A stretch of 64,000 nt of DNA, taken from assembly GCF_023093535.1 (NCBI RefSeq), contig NZ_CP095757.1:2418001-2482000 (forward strand), written 5' to 3'. A program made the position numbers and the translations under genes. This document shows positions 42,375 through 51,334 of this stretch, piece after piece. Numbering within the stretch: the stretch's first letter is position 1; each line of letters opens with the position of its first letter. This stretch comes from Halovivax limisalsi. GTDB lineage: Archaea > Halobacteriota > Halobacteria > Halobacteriales > Natrialbaceae. The notes under the pieces were generated by a model. That model was not told the DNA's origin. It was given only the letters and a program-made list of their open reading frames with translations, and ran no database searches.

Positions 42375-45272
42375 TCAGCGGCCGACGCTCGCCGCCGCGA
42401 CGATGACGGTTCCGACCACCATCACCGCGATACCGAACCCGGCGGGACCGATCGACGGCAGCACCGCACCGCCGACGACCGTCGCGCCCGCGACCAGGCT
42501 CGCGACACCGCCGACGGTGCCAATCCGGGCCAGGCTGCTCCGGTCGCCGGCCTCGGGGCCCCTGCCGTCGGCCGAGCCGGCGCCTGTGGAGTCCAGCTCG
42601 TCGACTCGGCGTCCGAGTTCGTGGACCCGCTGATCGAGATCGGCGATCCGTTCGGGCGGTACGTCGGTCTCGCCGCCGGAGGTCGATTCCAGCGCCGAAA
42701 CGCGAGATTCGATGGCTTCCAGGTCGGATTCGTCTGCGGCGGTTGCCGCCTCGACCGTCTCGCGAAGTTCCGCCCGGTCGACGGTTTCGTCGAGCTCGCC
42801 TTCGAGCGACTCGAGCCCGTTTTCGAGGGCCGCAGTCGTTCCTTCGATCGATTCGAGTCGGTCTTCGAGCTCGGCGGTGGTCCGGTCGAGCGATTCGAGA
42901 GGCTCGATCGTCGCACTGACCGACTCCAGCTCGGCCGACAGCGACGACTCGACGCGCCCTACCCGTTCCTCGACGGCATCCGTGCTCGCGATTTCGTCGC
43001 CGTCGCCGACGACATCCGCGGCTGTCAGGCGCTCCTCCGCCGCGAGCGTGGACTGACGGGATTCGACGGCGTCGAGCCGGTCGATCACCTCCGACCGCCA
43101 GGCTGCCAGGTCGTCATACGAGGAGCGAAGCGTCGCGATCGATTCGGTCAGGGATTCGTCGTCGGACGACTCGGCCGGGCCGACGACGCGCTCGAGTTCG
43201 GCGATCGACTCGCGGAGCGCGTTCACGTCGTCCTCGTCCGGTCGGTCGGACTCGGACAGTCGCTCGTCGACGGCCTCGAGATCGGACTCGATACGCTCGA
43301 CGGCGGTACGAAGGTCGTCGATCGAGGATTCCAGCTCGTCGACGGCCGCCTCGTCCGCGCCGTCGTCCGCTCGTTCCTCGATGGTCGATTCGAGATTCTC
43401 GACGACCGACTCGATATCGCCGAGGGTCGATTCGACGTCGCCGACCTCCGACTCGAGATCGTCGACGTCGCCTTCGAGCGTCCCGAGGTCCGATTCGACC
43501 GTCTCGACGGTCGACTCGACGCGTGCGACGTCGTCCGACAGTTCGGCGTCAATCGATTCGACAGAGTCCTCGATGGACTCGATAGCGGCGGCGCGGTCGG
43601 CCGCCTCCGACTCGATCGCGGCGTCGAGCGTCGCCAGTCGCTCCTCGAGGTCGTCCGGGAGGGCGGCCAGCTCGATGTCTACGCGCGCGAGGTCCTCTCT
43701 GATCGAGTCGACCGACTCCCCGAGGTCCGACGCGAGCGTCGACTCGACGTCGTCGAGGTCGGCTTCGAGGTCGGCCACGGCGGCCTCGAGCGCTCGCTCC
43801 TGCTCGGAAACGGCGGCTTCGATGCGGTCGACGTCCGATTCGTGGGTCTCCGAGAGTGTCTCGAGTCGGTCGAACAGATCGGACTCGACCGACTCGATCG
43901 CGTCGCCCAGGTCGTCGTGCTCGGATTCGTGCGCTGTCAGCGTCTCCTCGATGCGATCGATCGTCGCGGCCGTCGACTCCACCGAGGACGAGACGGTTTC
44001 CAGGTCCGATTCGAGTGCGTCGAGGGCCGACCGGTCGGCGGCCGTCGATTCGAGTTCGTCGAGCGCGTCCGCGAGGGCCGTGACGCGGTCGTCGAGCTCG
44101 TCGAGTTCGTCGTCGCGCGTGCCGAGTCGATCGAACAGCTGCTCGATCGCGCCGTCGGCCACCGCGTCGGTCGTCTCCGCCGTTCCGACGGACTCCTCGA
44201 ACGTGAGCTGTCCCGTCGATTCGTCGTCCGACTCGGTCGCCGACGCGTCGGTCGCTTCGCTTCTCGTGTGGGCGGACCAGGTGACGGATTCGAACGCGTC
44301 GACGCCCTCCTGTGCCGAGACCAGTGCGCCGCGAACGGCGCTCTCGGCGGGCTCGTCCGCCCGGCGGATCCCCCGGATCGAGAAGGGGAGCGACGCCGCG
44401 TCGAAACGACCTCCGAGGAGGTACTCGAACCCCTCGACGGCCCACGGCCCGGCGACCGCGACGGGGACGGCGATCCCCCGCTCGATCTCCTCCGCGTCTG
44501 CCTCGACCCGGATCGCCTCGACGAGCTCGGCGGTCAGGTCGTCGAAGGCGGCCGCGATCGCACGTGCGATATCGTCTCCCGGCGCGTCCGGATCGAGAGC
44601 AAAATTTTCGAGGCGCGATTCGATCTGGTCGACGGCGTGTCCGGTGGCGCCGGCGGACCGTTCGACGATCCACCGTTTGCCCTTCGCGATCGAGAACGCC
44701 AGCACCGGGACGCCGTAGTAGACGAGGGCGACGCTCGTCAGGTCGCGATCGACGTTGATCCCGAGTCCGGTGACGTTCTCGTCGCGAAGCTGGTCGGCGA
44801 CGACCGCGTAGCCGGTGCTTACGGGTGTCGCGTCGAATCCCATCGAGGCGATGGTCTCGTCGACGACGTCGCGATGGTGCGCGGTCGGCCGGTCGGCGTC
44901 GACGATCGTCCCCGGCGTGGTGTAACAGAGGCGATTGCCCATGCCCTGGGCCAGCACCGCGTCGAGGAGCGTCTCGAGCGCCGCTTCGGCGAACGGCTCG
45001 TCGACCAGCACGCCGTCGACGAAGAGTTCGGTCACCCTCGAATCGGACGCCGCCGCGATTCGGGCCGCCCCCTCGCCCACCGCGTACGTGCCCGCAGTCG
45101 TCTCGACGGTCAGTACGTCGTCCAGTGCGACGTCACCGTCGGCTCCTGTGCTCTCGGGTTCGTCCCCGGTGAGCCGATAGATGACGGGTCGTTCCACCTC
45201 GATAACCGCCCCATCGAGTCCGTCGCGTGCCACCCGCGTCGCATCGGACCCGAAATCCAGACCGTTGGCCAT
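42375..45272 (-). CDS. Actin-like ATPase-fold protein with long coiled coil and membrane anchor
   Basis: A 965-residue protein of three parts. Residues 1-330 look like an actin/MreB/Hsp70-type fold: GLDFGSDATRVARDG at 4-18 as phosphate-1 loop, GLGINVDRDLTSVALVYYG at 169-187 as phosphate-2, and PVAVAGPWAVEGFEYLLGGRF at 270-290 as the adenosine motif. Residues ~375-890 are heptad-like, Glu/Asp/Ser/Leu-rich coiled coil (repeated variations of ESDLxxxExxVxxLES). The last ~53 residues contain two hydrophobic segments (GGVASLVAGATVVGGAVL, GFGIAVMVVGTVIVAAASVG), a tail membrane anchor. The combination suggests a cytoskeletal or scaffold element tethered to the membrane; function is unknown. Confidence 0.75.
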   Translation of the reverse strand: MANGLDFGSDATRVARDGLDGAVIEVERPVIYRLTGDEPESTGADGDVALDDVLTVETTAGTYAVGEGAARIAAASDSRVTELFVDGVLVDEPFAEAALETLLDAVLAQGMGNRLCYTTPGTIVDADRPTAHHRDVVDETIASMGFDATPVSTGYAVVADQLRDENVTGLGINVDRDLTSVALVYYGVPVLAFSIAKGKRWIVERSAGATGHAVDQIESRLENFALDPDAPGDDIARAIAAAFDDLTAELVEAIRVEADAEEIERGIAVPVAVAGPWAVEGFEYLLGGRFDAASLPFSIRGIRRADEPAESAVRGALVSAQEGVDAFESVTWSAHTRSEATDASATESDDESTGQLTFEESVGTAETTDAVADGAIEQLFDRLGTRDDELDELDDRVTALADALDELESTAADRSALDALESDLETVSSSVESTAATIDRIEETLTAHESEHDDLGDAIESVESDLFDRLETLSETHESDVDRIEAAVSEQERALEAAVADLEADLDDVESTLASDLGESVDSIREDLARVDIELAALPDDLEERLATLDAAIESEAADRAAAIESIEDSVESIDAELSDDVARVESTVETVESDLGTLEGDVDDLESEVGDVESTLGDIESVVENLESTIEERADDGADEAAVDELESSIDDLRTAVERIESDLEAVDERLSESDRPDEDDVNALRESIAELERVVGPAESSDDESLTESIATLRSSYDDLAAWRSEVIDRLDAVESRQSTLAAEERLTAADVVGDGDEIASTDAVEERVGRVESSLSAELESVSATIEPLESLDRTTAELEDRLESIEGTTAALENGLESLEGELDETVDRAELRETVEAATAADESDLEAIESRVSALESTSGGETDVPPERIADLDQRVHELGRRVDELDSTGAGSADGRGPEAGDRSSLARIGTVGGVASLVAGATVVGGAVLPSIGPAGFGIAVMVVGTVIVAAASVGR

Positions 45273-45489
45273 GTCGGTCGAAGGAAACGACAGTTAATCT
45301 AGCTTCGCCCTCGAATACCAAATGTGAAAATCGGCGGGGACGCGATCCGTAAGACCCCCGACCTCACTGTCAGTTCAGATATTCGTTCGACCCTCGACGG
45401 CCGTCCGTCGATCGCGAATACCGACCGGAACGTGGTGGTTCGACGAACCTACGACGGACGACGGTCGAGATGCGACGGCCGACGGCGAA

Positions 45490-45538
45490 ATTCGATATCG
45501 AATCTCACGGCGAGCGTCGAACCTCATCGTTATAATAG
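45490..45538 (+). promoter_or_regulatory. pckA promoter and upstream palindrome
   Basis: GTTATAATAG (45529-45538) is centred 27-28 nt before ATG 45561, predicting a leaderless mRNA. The 14-bp perfect palindrome ATTCGATATCGAAT at 45490-45503 lies 26 nt upstream of the TATA box, a typical activator position. It does not match the TACT-N-GAGTA motif known for TrmB, so another regulator is implied. The 45273-45489 stretch holds no gene. Confidence 0.55.
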
Positions 45539-45560
45539 GGGGACGAGTGATGTGAACCAC

Positions 45561-47081
45561 ATGTCCGAAACCGGGACCGAACCCCCGTCGTCGGCTCGGC
45601 GGTTCCCCGATCCCACACAGTCCGGCAATATTCAGTATAATCCGACACTGAAGGAGCTCCGATCGCTCGCGCGCGACGACGAGCGCACGACCGAGTACGG
45701 GTCGCCCGCCTACGTCAGCGAGTATCGATCGCGCTGTGCCGACCGGACGGCAAACGCCGTCGATCACGACTTCGAGGAACGGGACTGGGCGCTCGTGCGG
45801 ACGGGTCTCGACGCGGTATCGGACCGGGAAATGCTCTGCGTGGACCGACTCGTCGGCCGCCACCCCGACGCGACCTTTTGCTGTCGCCTCTACGTGCCAA
45901 TCGAGTACGCGCGCATCGCGCTGACCTGGGCGAAGCTGTTCGAACCGTCGGACGGCCGGGAGCCCGATTTCGAGACCGTTCAGGTGCCCGACCACGACGA
46001 GACGGCGATCCGGATCCTCCCCGACGAGGGGACGACGGTCGTCCTCGGCAGCGACTACACGGGCGAGGCGAAGAAATCGTTCCTCCGCCTGTTCATGTAC
46101 CGCACCAAGCAGGCCGGCGGGCTCGGGCTCCACGCCGGGAGCAAGCGCCTGACAGTTCGCGACGGCGGCCAGTCCGACGACGACCTTCGCACCGTCGGGC
46201 AACTCTTCCTCGGCCTCTCGGCGACCGGCAAGTCGACGCTCACCTCGCACGGCTGCTGGCTCACCGAGCCGGAGTCGGCGACCATGCTGCAAGACGACGT
46301 CTGCGCGTTGCTGCCGGACGGCTCCGTCGCGGGCAGCGAGGGCCAGGGACTGTACATCAAGACGATCGGACTGACGGCCTCGGAACAGCCGGCGCTCTAC
46401 GAGGCGGCGACGGCCGAGTCGGCCGTCCTCGAGAACGTCGCCGTCGACGAGGACGGCACGGTCGACTTCCACGACGATAGCTACACGTCGAACGGGCGCG
46501 CCGTCATCCAGCGCGACGAACTCGAGAGCGCGGCCGACGAGATCGACCTCGAGACGGTCGATCAGATCTTCTTCATCACGCGTAACCCGCTCATGCCGCC
46601 GGTCGCGAAGCTCGAAGGTCCGCAGGCCGCCGTCGCGTTCATGCTCGGCGAATCCATCGAGACGAGCGCCGGCGATCCATCGCGCGCGGGCGAATCGATC
46701 CGCGTCGTCGGGACGAACCCCTTCATCGTCGGCTCCGATGGCCGGGAGGGCAACCGCTTTTACGACCTCGTCCGGGACCTCGACGTCGACTGTTACGTGA
46801 TGAACACGGGCTACGTCGGCGCCGAGTCCATGGATGTCGGCGTCGAGGAGTCGGTCACGATCCTCACCGAGATCGCCAGGGGCGCCGTGGAGTGGACCCA
46901 CGACGAGCGCCTGGGGATGACGATCCCGAGCGACGTACCCGGCATCGACGTCGAGGAGTTCTACGTGCCGGATCACGTCTCGGACTTCGAGGACGCGATC
47001 GCCTCGCTCCGAGAGGAGCGGCGGGCGTACCTCGCGGAGTTCCCGGAACTGCGCGAGGAAATCGTCGACGCCGTCTACTGA
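45561..47081 (+). CDS. pckA: Phosphoenolpyruvate carboxykinase (ATP)
   Basis: The gluconeogenic enzyme converting oxaloacetate plus ATP to PEP. The 506 residues contain the P-loop LFLGLSATGKSTLTSHG, LQDDVCALLPDG (metal Asp) and YIKTIGLTASEQPALYEAA. GYVGAE and VEESVTILTEIARGAVEW complete the ATP-dependent PCK family features. ATG at 45561 is supported by the TATA box spacing; the frame continues 79 codons upstream without family similarity. Paired with pgk in this window, it serves gluconeogenesis. Confidence 0.95.
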   Translation: MSETGTEPPSSARRFPDPTQSGNIQYNPTLKELRSLARDDERTTEYGSPAYVSEYRSRCADRTANAVDHDFEERDWALVRTGLDAVSDREMLCVDRLVGRHPDATFCCRLYVPIEYARIALTWAKLFEPSDGREPDFETVQVPDHDETAIRILPDEGTTVVLGSDYTGEAKKSFLRLFMYRTKQAGGLGLHAGSKRLTVRDGGQSDDDLRTVGQLFLGLSATGKSTLTSHGCWLTEPESATMLQDDVCALLPDGSVAGSEGQGLYIKTIGLTASEQPALYEAATAESAVLENVAVDEDGTVDFHDDSYTSNGRAVIQRDELESAADEIDLETVDQIFFITRNPLMPPVAKLEGPQAAVAFMLGESIETSAGDPSRAGESIRVVGTNPFIVGSDGREGNRFYDLVRDLDVDCYVMNTGYVGAESMDVGVEESVTILTEIARGAVEWTHDERLGMTIPSDVPGIDVEEFYVPDHVSDFEDAIASLREERRAYLAEFPELREEIVDAVY

Positions 47082-47212
47082 CTCGCGCTCCGTTCGCTCG
47101 GGACGCGACCGGCGTGGAGACGGCTGCTTCACCTGGTGAAGCCTGGCGAGACGCGTGCAAATTCCGCCGACGCCTGGGTTACTTATGGTGGTCCGGTTCC
47201 TGATCCCCGATA

Positions 47213-47407
47213 ATGAGCGACGTCGAGGCTCGAACCGCGATTCGATCGCCCGAGCGGCGCACCTGCGAGCGTTGCGGACGATCCGAACGATGGAATCCGA
47301 CCCAGCAAGGCTGGCAGGTAGTGACCGAGAACGAGACGCCCCAGGCGGGACGTCCGCAGTGCATCCACGAGTGGAACATCACGGGCACCTTTTCGCCCGT
47401 CGAATAA
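47213..47407 (+). CDS. HEWD-family small zinc-finger protein
   Basis: A 64-residue haloarchaeal protein with RRTCERCGRSERWNP and the family end PQCIHEWNITGTF, where HEWN replaces the name-giving HEWD. Three cysteines and a His form a likely zinc site. Function is unknown; the family is widespread in Halobacteria. TTACTTATGG (47180-47189) lies about 28 nt upstream as a probable TATA element. Confidence 0.8.
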   Translation: MSDVEARTAIRSPERRTCERCGRSERWNPTQQGWQVVTENETPQAGRPQCIHEWNITGTFSPVE

Positions 47408-47504
47408 GTCGCGACGGCTGAGACCGGGAGCGACGCATCGCGGAAAGCGAGCCGGATCAGCTGGAGCCAACGTTTTCTTCCGTGGCGGACAAGCGTCGGC
47501 AACG

Positions 47505-47846
47505 ATGCGCTCGGTCTACCTCACCGCTCCGCCGGAGGCCGCCGACGAGCTGGCCCGTTCGATCGTCGAGCGACGACTCGCCGCCTGCGTCAATACAATT
47601 TCCTGCGAATCGGTCTATCGCTGGGAGGGCGAGCTCGTTGACGACGACGAGGTCGTCCTGATCGCGAAGACAACCACCGACCGGGCCGAGGACCTGACGA
47701 CGTACGTCCGCGACCACCACCCCCACGACGTGCCGTGTATCGAACAGTTCGAGCCGACGGCCGTCCTCGATCCGTACGCGGAGTGGTGTCGTCGATCCGT
47801 CGAGGAACCAATTCGGTCCGACGACGAACCGACCGACGACGAGTGA
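47505..47846 (+). CDS. cutA: Divalent-cation tolerance protein CutA
   Basis: A 113-residue trimeric CutA1 fold protein. The family pattern is clear: RSVYLTAPPEAADELARSIVERRLAACVNTI, SVYRWEGELVDDDEVVLIAKTT and HPHDVPCIEQFEP. CutA proteins bind Cu(II) through conserved Cys/His and have been linked to metal tolerance, though the role in archaea is unproved. It has a 10-20 residue acidic C-terminal tail. The gene is upstream of L11 on the same strand with its own spacing of 126 nt. Confidence 0.93.
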   Translation: MRSVYLTAPPEAADELARSIVERRLAACVNTISCESVYRWEGELVDDDEVVLIAKTTTDRAEDLTTYVRDHHPHDVPCIEQFEPTAVLDPYAEWCRRSVEEPIRSDDEPTDDE

Positions 47847-47942
47847 CTCGCGTCGGTCGGTCAACCCGCCGACGAACGTCTCGTCGGACGACCGGGTTGG
47901 AGTTGTCCACGCGCGGCCGGCGTCGGCGGGGAAAAAGCAACC

Positions 47943-47950
47943 CTTAAAAA
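47943..47950 (+). promoter_or_regulatory. TATA box of the L11 gene
   Basis: CTTAAAAA is centred about 26 nt before the ATG at 47973, giving a leaderless L11 mRNA. Confidence 0.65.
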
Positions 47951-47972
47951 TCGCGCGCGGGTTTGGTCCCGT

Positions 47973-48452
47973 ATGGCTGGAACTATCGAAGTGCTCGTTC
48001 CGGGCGGGGAGGCCAATCCTGGCCCACCACTCGGTCCGGAGCTCGGGCCGACGCCCGTCGACGTGCAGGCAGTCGTACAGGAGATCAACGACCAGACGGC
48101 CGCGTTCGACGGCACCGAAGTCCCCGTCACCGTCGACTACGAGGACGACGGGTCGTTCGACATCGACGTCGGCGTCCCGCCGACCGCGGCGCTGATCAAG
48201 GACGAGGCCGGCTTCGAGACGGGCAGCGGCGAACCACAGGAGGAGTTCGTGGCCGACCTCTCCGTCGATCAGGTCAGGACCATCGCGGAGCAGAAACATC
48301 CCGATCTGCTGGCGTACGACCTGAAGAACGCCACGAAGGAGGTCGTCGGTACCTGTACCTCCCTCGGCGTGACCATCGAGGGCGAGAATCCGCGCGAGTT
48401 CAAAGAGCGCATCGACAGCGGCGAGTACGACGACATCTTCGCCGAGGCCTGA
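47973..48452 (+). CDS. rpl11: 50S ribosomal protein L11
   Basis: The 159-residue archaeal L11, a component of the GTPase-associated centre. The signature VLVPGGEANPGPPLGPELGPTPVDVQAVVQEIND opens the protein. The C-terminal rRNA-binding domain includes LKNATKEVVGTCTSLGVTIEG. It is monocistronic here: an opposite-strand membrane gene separates it from L1-L10-L12, as the hairpin and strand layout show. Confidence 0.98.
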   Translation: MAGTIEVLVPGGEANPGPPLGPELGPTPVDVQAVVQEINDQTAAFDGTEVPVTVDYEDDGSFDIDVGVPPTAALIKDEAGFETGSGEPQEEFVADLSVDQVRTIAEQKHPDLLAYDLKNATKEVVGTCTSLGVTIEGENPREFKERIDSGEYDDIFAEA

Positions 48453-48530
48453 TCCGCCGCGGCGCCGTCCGCTTCTCGACGGGAGGTCTCGACGGCCGTG
48501 CTGAGCCGTGTGACTCCGGCGGCGGATCGA

Positions 48531-48553
48531 GACTCCCGTGAACGGCGGGAGTC
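48531..48553. terminator. Hairpin between convergent L11 and membrane-protein genes
   Basis: GACTCCCG-TGAACGG-CGGGAGTC is a perfect 8-bp inverted repeat located between the stops of rpl11 (48452) and the minus-strand gene (48582). It can serve as a bidirectional termination or 3'-end protection element. Confidence 0.4.
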
Positions 48554-48581
48554 CGCCCCGTCCCGGACCACACGGCTCGGA

Positions 48582-49184
48582 TCAGAATTTGTTCGCCGGC
48601 GGGACCGTTCGATCGTCCGGATCGGTCGTCGTCGAGCCGCCGACGAGGACTCGAGCCCCGGCGCCGGCGCCCAGACACGCCACGATCGTGGTGAAAACGA
48701 GGAGGAGTTCCATCGACAGGGCGGCCAGACCGGCACAGATCGAGGCGGCGACGATGCCGGTCGGAAGGGAGTCGCGACCGACCCTTGCGTCGAGCGTCCG
48801 CCCCAGTGCGACGACCCCGAGTACCGTCCACGCGGGCAACAGCCCGACCGAAACCGAGACGAGCGGAATGGCGAAGAAGATCCCCAGACTCGATTCGGAG
48901 AGTAACATCGCGAGTGCGAGGAACGCGCCGAGAACGAGCGTCGCCGGGAGTCCGACGAGCACCGAAATTATCGGGCTCGCCCGCGCCAACTCGATCGTCC
49001 GTCGGCTGTAGTCCGGCAGAATCCCGACGAGGATCAGCGCGAGGACGAGCGTCGTGAGGACCGCGATGGCAACGCGACCTCCGAGCGAGCGCTCGACGAC
49101 GAACTCGATCGAGCGCTCGTGAACCGAGAGTGACACGGCGGCCTGTAGCGGACCGGGCGGGGGCGCGAGTCCGAAGGGGGCCAT
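48582..49184 (-). CDS. Multi-pass membrane protein of unknown function
   Basis: A 200-residue protein with about five hydrophobic helices (AIAVLTTLVLALILVGIL, ISVLVGLPATLVLGAFLALAML, FAIPLVSVSVGLLPAWTVLGVVALG, IVAASICAGLAALSMELLL, FTTIVACLGAGAGARVLVGG). The amphipathic N-terminus contains a VHERSIEFVVERSLGG stretch. The layout is like Yip1-type proteins, but I cannot confirm a family. It interrupts the L11/L1 ribosomal region on the opposite strand. A perfect dyad begins 2 nt upstream of its ATG. Confidence 0.7.
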   Translation of the reverse strand: MAPFGLAPPPGPLQAAVSLSVHERSIEFVVERSLGGRVAIAVLTTLVLALILVGILPDYSRRTIELARASPIISVLVGLPATLVLGAFLALAMLLSESSLGIFFAIPLVSVSVGLLPAWTVLGVVALGRTLDARVGRDSLPTGIVAASICAGLAALSMELLLVFTTIVACLGAGAGARVLVGGSTTTDPDDRTVPPANKF

Positions 49185-49185
49185 C

Positions 49186-49205
49186 GTCCACGTCCTGACG
49201 TGGAC
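49186..49205 (-). promoter_or_regulatory. Perfect dyad at the start of the membrane-protein gene
   Basis: GTCCACGT-CCTG-ACGTGGAC is an 8+8 bp perfect inverted repeat ending 2 nt before the minus-strand ATG at 49184. A second dyad, GATTT-CGAT-AAATC (49216-49229), overlaps the AT-rich TATA region. These are operator candidates or a 5'-end RNA hairpin. The rest of 49206-49559 has no supportable gene. Confidence 0.5.
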
Positions 49206-49559
49206 GGAGGAAATAGATTTCGATAAATCAGGGTTCGATGACTAGAACGTTACCGTTCGTTCCCCATTACGGCTCAGATATCGAAATCGGTGATAGCAAC
49301 TCGAGCGACGACGGGCGACGCTCGATCGTGGTAGCGACGATCCCGAACGCTGGATCGAGACCGTCTCGATCGCGGTTTCCGGAGCGACGCTCGCCGGAGT
49401 GGGGACTGGACCGCCGACGATCGAACCGACCGATCCGGGATTCGCCGAGGGCTGTCGGACTGGAACCGTCACGGACGCCCGGATCGGATCGTTGGGAGGG
49501 CGATCCGGACGGGCTCGATTCGTAGGCAGTTCGACGGGTTTAAGTCCGCAATGACCCTC

Positions 49560-49596
49560 GGTTAGCCTGAGACAGGCTTTGCCTGTTTCACTGACC
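49560..49596 (+). promoter_or_regulatory. L1-binding-site mimic in the L1-L10-L12 leader
   Basis: The leader folds as GGTTAG (49560-49565), internal loop CCT, GAGACAGGC (49569-49577), loop TTT, GCCTGTTTC (49581-49589), a bulged A, and CTGACC (49591-49596): two stems with an asymmetric internal loop. L1 represses its own operon in bacteria and archaea by binding an mRNA copy of its 23S rRNA site, and a leader mimic is known for the Halobacterium L1-L10-L12 operon. The TATA-like GTTTAAGT is at 49538-49545; GGAGGTGA (49621-49628) is the ribosome-binding site. Confidence 0.65.
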
Positions 49597-49632
49597 CGTA
49601 GGAGCATACCCTGCGTACTACGGAGGTGAACG

Positions 49633-50271
49633 ATGGCAGATTCGGATATCGAAACAGCAGTCGCGGACGCGCTCGCGGAGTCGCCGGCTCGGAATTTCAC
49701 CGAGACGGTCGACCTCGCGATCAACCTCCGGGACCTCGACCTTGACGAACCGTCGAATCGCGTCGACGAGTCCGTCGTCCTCCCGGCCGGCACCGGCCAG
49801 GAGACGACGATCGTCGTCTTCGCCGAGGGTGAAACGGCGCTCAGAGCCGAGGACGTCGCCGACGACGTCCTCGACGGCGACGCCCTCGAAGACCTCGGTG
49901 ACGACGACGATGCGGCCAAAGAACTGGCCGACGACACCGACTTCTTCATCGCCGAGGAGGCGATGATGCAGGATATCGGTCGCTATCTCGGGACCGTCCT
50001 CGGTCCACGGGGCAAGATGCCGACCCCGCTCGGCCGGGACGACGACGTCGTCGAGACCGTCAACCGGATGAAAAACACCGTGCAGATCCGCTCCGGCGAT
50101 CGGCGCACGTTCCACACGCGCGTCGGCGCCGAGGATATGGACGCGGCGGACATCGCCGACAACGTCGACGTCATCCTGCGTCGGCTGCACGCAGACCTCG
50201 AGAAGGGCCCGCAAAACATCGACTCCGTCTACGTGAAGACGACGATGGGCCCGTCCGTGGAGGTGGCCTGA
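49633..50271 (+). CDS. rpl1: 50S ribosomal protein L1
   Basis: The 212-residue archaeal L1 of the ribosomal L1 stalk, also a translational repressor of its own operon. Conserved sequence includes [44 protein letters not shown] and [19 protein letters not shown]. An SD sequence (GGAGGTGA) lies 5-12 nt before ATG, unusual in a region with many leaderless genes. First gene of the L1-L10-L12 operon. Confidence 0.98.
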   Translation: MADSDIETAVADALAESPARNFTETVDLAINLRDLDLDEPSNRVDESVVLPAGTGQETTIVVFAEGETALRAEDVADDVLDGDALEDLGDDDDAAKELADDTDFFIAEEAMMQDIGRYLGTVLGPRGKMPTPLGRDDDVVETVNRMKNTVQIRSGDRRTFHTRVGAEDMDAADIADNVDVILRRLHADLEKGPQNIDSVYVKTTMGPSVEVA

Positions 50272-50272
50272 G

Positions 50273-51316
50273 ATGAGCGCAGAGGCGACTCGCAAGACCG
50301 AGAACCTTCCCGAGTGGAAGCGAGCCGAGGTCGACGAGATCACCGCGCTCGTCGAGGCCCACGAGAACGTCGGCATCGTCGGCATCGCCGGCATTCCGTC
50401 GAAGCAACTGCAGGACATGCGCCGGGAGCTCCACGGCACCGCGCAACTGCGCGTCAGCCGTAACACGCTCCAGCGCCGGTCGCTCGAGGCCGCCGGGATC
50501 GACGAACTCAGCGAGTACGTCGAGGGCCAGGTCGGGATCGTCCTCACGGACGAGAACCCGTTCAGCCTCTATCGCGAACTCGAGGCCTCGAAGACGCCGG
50601 CGCCGATCGGCGCCGGCGAGGTCGCGCCGAACGACATCGTCATTCCGGAAGGCGATACCGGCGTCGATCCCGGCCCGTTCGTCGGCGAACTCCAGCAGAT
50701 CGGCGCGAACGCGCGCATCGAGGACGGTTCGATCCAGGTCATGGAGGACTCGACGGTGCTCGAAGCCGGCGAGGAGGTCTCCGCCGACCTCGCGAACGTC
50801 CTCAACGAACTCGGCATCGAGGCCAAGGAGGTCGGCCTCGACCTGCGCGCCGTCTACGCCGACGGCGTCACGTTCGATCCCGAGGACCTCGACATCGACG
50901 TCGAAGCATACGAGCAAGACGTCGCGAGCGCGGCCGCTCAGGCGCGCAACCTCGCCGTGAACGCGGTCATTCCGACCGAGTCGACGGCGCCGCTGCTCGT
51001 CGCGAAGGCCACGGGCGAGGCCAAGAGCCTCGGCCTCCAGGCCGCGATCGAGGACGAGGAGCTCGTACCGGATCTCGTGGGCAAGGCCGACGCGCAGCTG
51101 CGCGCGCTCGCAGCCCAGATCGACGACACCGACGCGCTCCCCGACGAACTGCAGGACGTCGAGGCGCCGACACCGGCGACCGACGACGAGACCGACGAGC
51201 AGGCCGACGAATCGACCGACGACCAAGACGACGCCGACGCGGCCGAGGACGACACCGGCGACGATGACGAAGACGACGGTGATGGCGCGGAAGGCCTCGG
51301 TGCGATGTTCGGCTAA
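50273..51316 (+). CDS. rpl10: 50S ribosomal protein L10 (acidic P0)
   Basis: A 347-residue stalk base protein that binds 23S rRNA and several L12 dimers. It begins [48 protein letters not shown] and ends with the shared stalk tail [14 protein letters not shown], preceded by a long acidic linker. The start is 2 nt after the L1 stop, so it is translated as part of the operon. Confidence 0.98.
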   Translation: MSAEATRKTENLPEWKRAEVDEITALVEAHENVGIVGIAGIPSKQLQDMRRELHGTAQLRVSRNTLQRRSLEAAGIDELSEYVEGQVGIVLTDENPFSLYRELEASKTPAPIGAGEVAPNDIVIPEGDTGVDPGPFVGELQQIGANARIEDGSIQVMEDSTVLEAGEEVSADLANVLNELGIEAKEVGLDLRAVYADGVTFDPEDLDIDVEAYEQDVASAAAQARNLAVNAVIPTESTAPLLVAKATGEAKSLGLQAAIEDEELVPDLVGKADAQLRALAAQIDDTDALPDELQDVEAPTPATDDETDEQADESTDDQDDADAAEDDTGDDDEDDGDGAEGLGAMFG

Positions 51317-51334
51317 TCACGGAGATACACGACA

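Noticed and set aside
42621-45302. An 893-codon plus-strand frame opposite the actin-like/coiled-coil gene
   Set aside because: The product is Arg/Val/Asp-rich, repetitive and without a fold. The opposite frame has actin-type motifs, heptads and membrane helices, so this is an antisense shadow.
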